From assembly GCA_041661865.1 (NCBI GenBank), contig JBAZTO010000030.1:1-50035 (forward strand): a stretch of 50,035 nucleotides of DNA, in the 5' to 3' direction. The DNA is from JBAZTO01 sp041661865 (GTDB lineage: Bacteria; Planctomycetota; Phycisphaerae; SM23-33). The translations under genes were made by a program, and so were the position numbers. This document shows, in pieces, positions 45,138 to 50,035 of the stretch; position 1 is the stretch's first letter; each line of letters opens with the position of its first letter. Under the pieces are notes generated by a model that saw nothing but the letters and a program-made list of their open reading frames with translations, was not told where the DNA came from and ran no database searches.

Positions 45138-45208
45138 GGTGCCACGGCTGCGTCGTGTGCAGCCGTGCATAACGCGGACACTGCTGCAAACACCGCAGCA
45201 GTGGCACC
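45138..45208. repeat. Cloverleaf-like intergenic palindrome
   Basis: Outer arms GGTGCC (45138-45143) and GGCACC (45203-45208) enclose two 9-bp-stem hairpins: 45143-45167 (CACGGCTGC/GCAGCCGTG) and 45179-45203 (CACTGCTGC/GCAGCAGTG), each with a 7-nt loop. No tRNA features are present. It lies between divergent genes, so it is more likely a dispersed repeat than a terminator. The rest of 45075-45442 has a tandem 11-mer GGCTTCAGGTT (twice, near 45271-45296), a promoter, and no gene. Confidence 0.7.
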
Positions 45209-45343
45209 CGATCCATTGTTTGACGAGTGGCAGAGCACCAGGCGAAAATCTGCTCCTGGCCCGGCGGGAATTTCTGGCTTCAGGTTGGCTTCAGGTTGAC
45301 GGTGTTTAATGTACGCCGTGATTGGAGCCATTGCGGAACCGGC

Positions 45344-45371
45344 TTGCCACTTGTAGACAACGGGCTAAGAT
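45344..45371 (+). promoter_or_regulatory. Promoter before the WaaP-like kinase gene
   Basis: TTGCCA (45344-45349) and TAAGAT (45366-45371) are separated by 16 bp. The leader that follows holds a perfect 8-bp hairpin CGCTGACG/CGTCAGCG (45381-45401). Confidence 0.5.
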
Positions 45372-45442
45372 AGTCCGCGACGCTGACGGCGGTCGTCAGC
45401 GAGAAGCCATTCGGGACTTATCAAACCCCCTGCGCAAGACCG

Positions 45443-46186
45443 GTGAAGGCAGTGATATCCAGAAACGCCAAGATCGATGCCAACGTTTCATTTGAGATGG
45501 ACTCCGCCTGGGCCCAGCGGCTGCAATTGTCGGGCATGGGCACATTCGAGGACCTGATGCGAGCCGAAGGCCAACGCATGATACTTCACCGGGCCCGCAG
45601 CGAGACACATCGGGTCCAGTTGAGCGACGGCCAGGTCGCCTATGTCAAGCGGTCCCTTGCGACGCGGCCGCTGGAGATCGGCAAGGCCCTGCTGGGGGGG
45701 CGCAAGCCCCAGCCGGGCACGCACAACGAGTGTCGCGCATGCGAGCAGATTGGCGCCCTGGGGATCGCCACGCCCCGGATCATCGCCGAGGGCCAGCGCC
45801 GCCGCGGAGGGCTGCCCTGGCAGGGCGTTTTCGTGGCCCTGCCGCTCCCGGGTCGGCCGCTGGGGGAGTTCATCCGCGAGGAACCGGCGGAGAAGGTGTC
45901 CCTGGCGATGCGGAACATTGTGACGGCCTGGACGCGAATCATGGAGGTAGGTCTATGCTGGCCGGACTTGCACCTGCGGCATGTCCATGTGCTGGACGAC
46001 GGCCAGATCGGCCTGCTGGACCTCGAACGTGTCCATCGGCGTAACTTCCTGCACTGCCCCGCGCATCGGCGGAAGAACGTGGCTCGTCTGATCAAGCAGG
46101 CGACTGAAGGGGGCGCGGCGCCCCAGTGCATACAGGCGTTTGTCGAGGCCCTCAAAGCCGCCGGTATTTCGAGCGGTTTGTCCTAG
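45443..46186 (+). CDS. WaaP/InaA-like lipopolysaccharide kinase-family protein
   Basis: A 247-residue protein with a minimal protein-kinase-like fold. The lysine of the ATP site is probably K69 (GQVAYVKR). The catalytic loop reads WPDLHLRHVHVLDDG, with D175 and H177, and the metal aspartate is D193 in IGLLDLERVHR. This pattern is that of the Kdo/heptose kinase group (WaaP, KdkA, InaA). A substrate in envelope glycolipid or glycan is likely by family, but cannot be named. The start is uncertain: GTG 45443 has no good ribosome-binding site, and ATG 45500 (MDSAW) is the next in-frame choice. Confidence 0.82.
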   Translation: MKAVISRNAKIDANVSFEMDSAWAQRLQLSGMGTFEDLMRAEGQRMILHRARSETHRVQLSDGQVAYVKRSLATRPLEIGKALLGGRKPQPGTHNECRACEQIGALGIATPRIIAEGQRRRGGLPWQGVFVALPLPGRPLGEFIREEPAEKVSLAMRNIVTAWTRIMEVGLCWPDLHLRHVHVLDDGQIGLLDLERVHRRNFLHCPAHRRKNVARLIKQATEGGAAPQCIQAFVEALKAAGISSGLS

Positions 46187-46320
46187 CCGGGTGTCCGGGC
46201 GGCGATGTGTGCCGCCGGCAGGTTGCCCAATGAGCAAGGTTGCAGTTTTTGGCTGGGAAGGTTGGGATCGGCGATGCCAAGCTATGATGAACCGGACCTT
46301 TTTCCCGGCATAAGGTACTT

Positions 46321-46920
46321 ATGAAACTTCGCAAGTTACGCGTTCTGGGCCTGCGGGCCGTGTTCATCCCGATCATCTTCCTGTGTCTTTTTATTGCCCC
46401 GGCCTGGCCGGAAGACTCGCCGGTGGAAGTCACTATGGAGGTGTCCGGCTATATTCTCATCATGCTGGGCATGGGCATTCGGATATGGTCGTCGCTCTAC
46501 ATCGGCGCCCGCAAGAGCAAGCAACTGGTCACCGAAGGCCCGTACTCGCTGTGCCGCAATCCGCTCTACCTGGGCACCTTTGCCATCGTCGTGGGGGCGG
46601 GCCTGAGTTTGATCAACCTTCCGATGGCCGTCTTCATGCTGCTGGGCTACATCCCCGTCCATATCCTGGTAGCGCGCGCCGAGGAGCGACACCTGGCTGA
46701 GATCTTTGGCCAGGAGTACCAGGACTATCGCCGAAGCACTCCCGCGTTCATCCCCGCACTGCGCAACTACCACAGTCCCGATCAGGTTCTCGTCTCGGCC
46801 AGCGCGATCCGGCGGGTGGCGATGGACGCTTCGCTGGTGCTGATGATCCCGCTGGTGGGGGAATTGGTGGAGCTGCTCCGCAACCTCAATATCATGCCGG
46901 TGTTATGGCGATTCCCGTAA
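46321..46920 (+). CDS. Isoprenylcysteine/phospholipid methyltransferase-family membrane protein
   Basis: A 199-residue integral membrane protein with hydrophobic segments at about 12-28, 40-60 and 85-117. The AdoMet-binding signature of the ICMT/PEMT superfamily is clear: LVTEGPYSLCRNPLYLG (69-85) and EERHLAEIFGQEYQDYRR (121-138). Bacterial members methylate varied lipids or small molecules, so the substrate is unknown. A moderate promoter (TTGGGA, 15 bp, TATGAT at 46283) lies just upstream. Confidence 0.88.
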   Translation: MKLRKLRVLGLRAVFIPIIFLCLFIAPAWPEDSPVEVTMEVSGYILIMLGMGIRIWSSLYIGARKSKQLVTEGPYSLCRNPLYLGTFAIVVGAGLSLINLPMAVFMLLGYIPVHILVARAEERHLAEIFGQEYQDYRRSTPAFIPALRNYHSPDQVLVSASAIRRVAMDASLVLMIPLVGELVELLRNLNIMPVLWRFP

Positions 46921-47130
46921 GTGGTGTCCGCACGCCTTGAAACGGCATTGATCGGGATGATTTACTCGCCGCGCGGGGGCAATTTGCGCTACCAATTCAG
47001 GGGAAAATCCGCGATAATAACCGGCTGCGTGACGTTCTGGGCAGGGATGCGGACAGAGGGTACGGAAGCCCCTCCCTCCTGCACTTTTTTCCGACATCGC
47101 GACAGCCGTGGACGGGCGGAGCTTTGAATC

Positions 47131-49845
47131 GTGGCAGAAGACAAAACACAAGATAATCTCGACGAGCAAGAGGGCGGCGAGGCGGCTGAGCCGGTCGCCC
47201 CGGCCAATGGCAACGGCAATGTCAAGGGCCGCAACGGCCCCATTAACGTGATGTTCAACAACGAGCGGGTGGAAGAGCAGCCCATCGAAGAGGAGCTGCG
47301 CGACAGCTACCTGACTTACGCGATGAGCACCATCATGGATCGGGCGCTGCCCGACATCCGCGATGGCCTCAAGCCCTCGCAGCGGCGCGTCCTGGTGGCG
47401 ATGAACGACCTGCGCCTGGGCCCGCGCACCAAGCACATCAAGTGCGCCAAGATCGCCGGCGACACCAGCGGCAACTACCATCCCCACGGCGAGGGCGTGG
47501 TCTATCCCACGCTGGTCCGCCTGGGCCAGGAATGGAACATGCGTTACCCGCTGGTGCATCCGCAGGGTAACTTCGGCTCCATCGACGGCGACCCGCCGGC
47601 GGCCATGCGATACACCGAGGCCCGCCTGACGGCCGTGGCGGCCGAGCTGATGGCCGACCTGACCCTCGATACCGTCGACATGCAGCCCAACTACGACGAC
47701 CGCCTCACCGAGCCGACCGTCCTGCCCAGCAAGTTCCCCAACCTGCTGGTCAACGGCAGCCAGGGCATCGCCGTGGGCATGGCCACGAGCATTCCGCCCC
47801 ACAACATCCGGGAAATCTGCGACGCCCTGGTGGCCCTGATCCAGAAGCCCGAATCGACCGTCGATGACCTGATGAAGATCGTCAAGGGCCCCGATTTCCC
47901 CACCGGCGGCCTGATCTGCGGGCGGCGCGGCATCGCCGACGGGTATCGCACCGGGCGCGGCCGGATTACCGTCCGGGGCCGCCTGCACACCGAGCAGACC
48001 CGCGGCGGCAAGACCCAGATCGTCATCACCGAGATTCCCTACCAGGTGCTCAAGACGACCATCATCGAGCGGATCGCCGACGTGGTCAAAGACGGCCGCA
48101 TCCCCGATATCGCCGACGTGCAGGACCATAGCGACCGCGATGGCATGCGGATCGTGGTGGACCTCAAGAAGGGCGTCGATCCGGAGGTGGTGGTCAACCA
48201 GCTTTACGAGTACACCCCGCTCCAGTCGACCTTCAGCATCATCAATATCGCGCTGGTCAACCGGGCGCCGCGCACGCTGACGCTCAAGGACATGCTCATC
48301 GGCTTCCTGGACCATCGGCGCGAGGTGATCCGCCGGCGCACGCTGTACCTGCTGCGTCGCGCCCGCCAGCGCGCCCACATCCTCGAAGGCCTGATCCTCG
48401 CGGTGGCCGACATCGACGCCATCATCGAGGTCATCAAGAAATCCGCCGACGTCCCAGCCGCCAAGCAGCGCCTGATGGCCCACGCCCTTCGCCTGGTCGA
48501 CACGGCCACCCTGCGGAAGCTGCTGCCGGAAGTCTTTGTCAATCGCGCCACCACCGCCGACCAGTTCCTCACCGGCGTGCAGGCCGACGCGATCCTGGCC
48601 ATGCAGCTCCAGCGCCTCACCGGCCTGGAAGTCGAAAAGCTCGCCGGCGACTACAGCAAGCTGGTGGAGGAAATCGACGGCTACGAGGCCATCCTGGGCA
48701 GCGAGGCCCTGCTGATGGACATCATCCGCGAGGACATTTTCGAGATCCGCGAGTCCTACGGGGACGAGCGCCGCACCGAGATCGTCGCCGACGCCCAGGA
48801 CTTCAACATCGAGGACCTGATCGCCGAAGAGGACGTGGTCGTCACGCTCAGCCACTCCGGCTACATCAAGCGAATGCCGCTGACGACCTATCGCCGCCAG
48901 GGCCGCGGCGGCCAGGGCATCATCGGCAGCGACGCGAAGGAAGGCGACTTCGTCGAGGAGTTGTTCATCGCCTCCACGCACGACTACGTGCTGGTCTTCC
49001 TGGGCAACGGCCGGATGCACTGGCTGAAGGTCTACGACATCCCGTCGATGTCGCGGCAGTCCAAGGGCCGGGCCATCATCAACCTGCTGGAGATGGACCC
49101 CAAGGATCGCATCTGCGCCGTGGTGGCCGTGCGGGACTTCGACGACCGCTTCCTCATGACCGCCACCCGGATGGGTCAGATCAAGAAAACCGCGCTGGTG
49201 GCCTATTCCAACCCGCGCAAGGGCGGCATCGTCGCCACTGGCCTGGACGAGGGCGACATGGTCATCGGCGTGGCCATCACGCGCGGCAACGACGAGATCG
49301 TGCTGGGCACAGCCAACGGCATGAGCATCCGCTTCAAGGAGACCGACGTTCGCCCGATGGGCCGGACGGCGGCCGGCGTGCGGGGCATCGCCCTGCGCGA
49401 GGGCGACGAGGTGGTGGACATGGCCATCCTCGACCCGATGGCGACGCTGCTGACGGCCTGCGTGCATGGCTACGGCAAGCGGACCAGCTTCGACGAATAC
49501 CGCCTGCAAAGCCGCGGCGGCACGGGCGTCATCAATATCAAGACCTCCGACCGCAACGGCAAGGTCGTCGCGATGAAGTCCATCCGCGACGCCGACGAGC
49601 TGATGCTCATCACCCAAAACGGCATGATCGTGCGGACGGGCGTCAACGAGTTGCGGACCATCGGCCGGGCCACCCAGGGCGTGCGACTCATCACGCTCAA
49701 GGAGGACGACAAGCTGGTGGCCGTCGCCCGCGTGGTCGCCGACGACAACACCCAGGGCTCCCTGCCGCTGGACGAGTCAGCTCCCGAATTGCTGCCCGGT
49801 GTCCCTGACGCCGAGCCCGAATCGCCCGCCGACGAGGAAACGTGA
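47131..49845 (+). CDS. gyrA: DNA gyrase subunit A
   Basis: The DNA-cleaving subunit of gyrase, which adds negative supercoils. A GTG start gives 904 residues, with a polar N-terminal extension of about 40 before the core at EELRDSYLTYAMSTIMDRAL. The catalytic tyrosine is Y161 (AAMRYTEAR). The quinolone region reads HPHGEGVVYPT (117-127), so the positions of E. coli S83 and D87 are G122 and P126. The C-terminal beta-pinwheel includes QGRGGQG, a slightly changed GyrA box (usually QRRGGKG-like), which identifies gyrase rather than topoisomerase IV. The 210-bp upstream gap shows no strong promoter. Confidence 0.96.
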   Translation: MAEDKTQDNLDEQEGGEAAEPVAPANGNGNVKGRNGPINVMFNNERVEEQPIEEELRDSYLTYAMSTIMDRALPDIRDGLKPSQRRVLVAMNDLRLGPRTKHIKCAKIAGDTSGNYHPHGEGVVYPTLVRLGQEWNMRYPLVHPQGNFGSIDGDPPAAMRYTEARLTAVAAELMADLTLDTVDMQPNYDDRLTEPTVLPSKFPNLLVNGSQGIAVGMATSIPPHNIREICDALVALIQKPESTVDDLMKIVKGPDFPTGGLICGRRGIADGYRTGRGRITVRGRLHTEQTRGGKTQIVITEIPYQVLKTTIIERIADVVKDGRIPDIADVQDHSDRDGMRIVVDLKKGVDPEVVVNQLYEYTPLQSTFSIINIALVNRAPRTLTLKDMLIGFLDHRREVIRRRTLYLLRRARQRAHILEGLILAVADIDAIIEVIKKSADVPAAKQRLMAHALRLVDTATLRKLLPEVFVNRATTADQFLTGVQADAILAMQLQRLTGLEVEKLAGDYSKLVEEIDGYEAILGSEALLMDIIREDIFEIRESYGDERRTEIVADAQDFNIEDLIAEEDVVVTLSHSGYIKRMPLTTYRRQGRGGQGIIGSDAKEGDFVEELFIASTHDYVLVFLGNGRMHWLKVYDIPSMSRQSKGRAIINLLEMDPKDRICAVVAVRDFDDRFLMTATRMGQIKKTALVAYSNPRKGGIVATGLDEGDMVIGVAITRGNDEIVLGTANGMSIRFKETDVRPMGRTAAGVRGIALREGDEVVDMAILDPMATLLTACVHGYGKRTSFDEYRLQSRGGTGVINIKTSDRNGKVVAMKSIRDADELMLITQNGMIVRTGVNELRTIGRATQGVRLITLKEDDKLVAVARVVADDNTQGSLPLDESAPELLPGVPDAEPESPADEET

Positions 49846-49876
49846 TTTTAACTAGAGCGGAGATGGCGAAGGGACC

Positions 49877-49904
49877 AGGGAAAAGGGAATAGGGAAAAGG
49901 GAAG
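49877..49904. repeat. Purine-rich tandem 14-mer
   Basis: Two adjacent copies of AGGGAAAAGGGAA plus one base (49877-49890, 49891-49904), identical at 13 of 14 positions. It stands between gyrA and the insertion-sequence end. It is a simple repeat with no evident function. Confidence 0.6.
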
Positions 49905-49928
49905 AGGCTGTCCGGTCCGGGAATAGGT

Positions 49929-50035
49929 TGTCACTTTGATCAGTGGAAGTGATGGCCTTTTTCAGGAGCGTGGCATGCAACCGACGGTACGTATTCGTTA
50001 CAGTATGGCTTTCAAGCAGCAGGTGGTCGAGGATT
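49929..50035 (+). mobile_element. Probable left end of an insertion sequence (cut by the window)
   Basis: A sequence starting TGTCACTTTGATCAGTGG contains an inverted TCACTT/AAGTGA pair and immediately precedes a transposase-like start. An end beginning TG is usual in IS3-type elements. Only the left end is visible, so the boundaries and family are tentative. Confidence 0.4.
49975..50035 (+). CDS. N-terminus of a transposase-like protein (partial)
   Basis: From ATG 49975, with AGGAG 6 nt upstream, the first 20 residues read MQPTVRIRYSMAFKQQVVED and run off the window. The segment R-Y-S-x-A/E-F-K-x-x-V-V is typical of the N-terminal helix-turn-helix of IS3-like transposase OrfA proteins. The evidence is short, so the call is provisional. 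Confidence 0.5.
   Translation, partial: MQPTVRIRYSMAFKQQVVED

Overview
The window reads as a piece of the main chromosome of a GC-rich planctomycete, most likely class Phycisphaerae. The evidence is a divergent EF-Tu switch I region of the planctomycete type, ribosomal and translocase proteins with long extra tails, GC-rich codon use, and a large secreted glycine/threonine-rich surface protein. The phylum call is fairly firm. The class call is inference from remembered families, not from a search.

Layout. At 1-1215 (minus) lies the N-terminal 405 residues of a secreted repeat protein that runs off the left edge. At 1690-8053 are phosphoketolase (xfp), rarA (minus), glmS and a small membrane-anchored protein. 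At 8187-22379 is a long transcription/translation block: promoter, tRNA-Thr, tuf, rpmG, tRNA-Trp, secE, nusG, rplK, rplA, rplJ, rplL, rpoB, an inserted four-helix-bundle ORF, and rpoC. At 22437-25821 are rpsL, rpsG and fusA. At 25866-41743 is the fused S10-spc-alpha cluster from rpsJ to rplQ, with secY, adk, map, rpmJ and rpoA inside it and a clear terminator at its end. At 41761-46920 are accessory genes: HIT hydrolase, cyclophilin lipoprotein, a DUF350 membrane protein with a small partner, gluQ-like tRNA-Asp modification enzyme (minus), a WaaP-like kinase and an ICMT/PEMT-like methyltransferase. At 47131-49845 is gyrA, followed by the probable left end of an insertion sequence at the right edge.

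How it works together: most of the window is the core machinery for making and secreting proteins (RNA polymerase alpha, beta and beta', NusG, both main elongation factors, 27 ribosomal proteins, SecE/SecY, adenylate kinase and methionine aminopeptidase). rpmD (L30) and infA (IF-1) are not at their usual places in the cluster.

The two least explained structures are (1) an ORF of the 23S-rRNA-intervening-sequence family between rpoB and rpoC, enclosed by perfect 22-bp inverted arms, so that the rpoBC mRNA could fold and be cut like an rRNA intervening sequence; and (2) an orphan minus-strand RNA gene at about 43022-43256 with two consecutive H-type pseudoknots, a branched helix and a strong terminator, which I cannot match to 6S, SRP, tmRNA or RNase P RNA. 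Smaller oddities are a SecY with two extra N-terminal membrane segments, a GyrA lacking both usual quinolone-contact residues, an RGG-type tail on S3, two cloverleaf-like intergenic palindromes, and signs of leaderless mRNAs.
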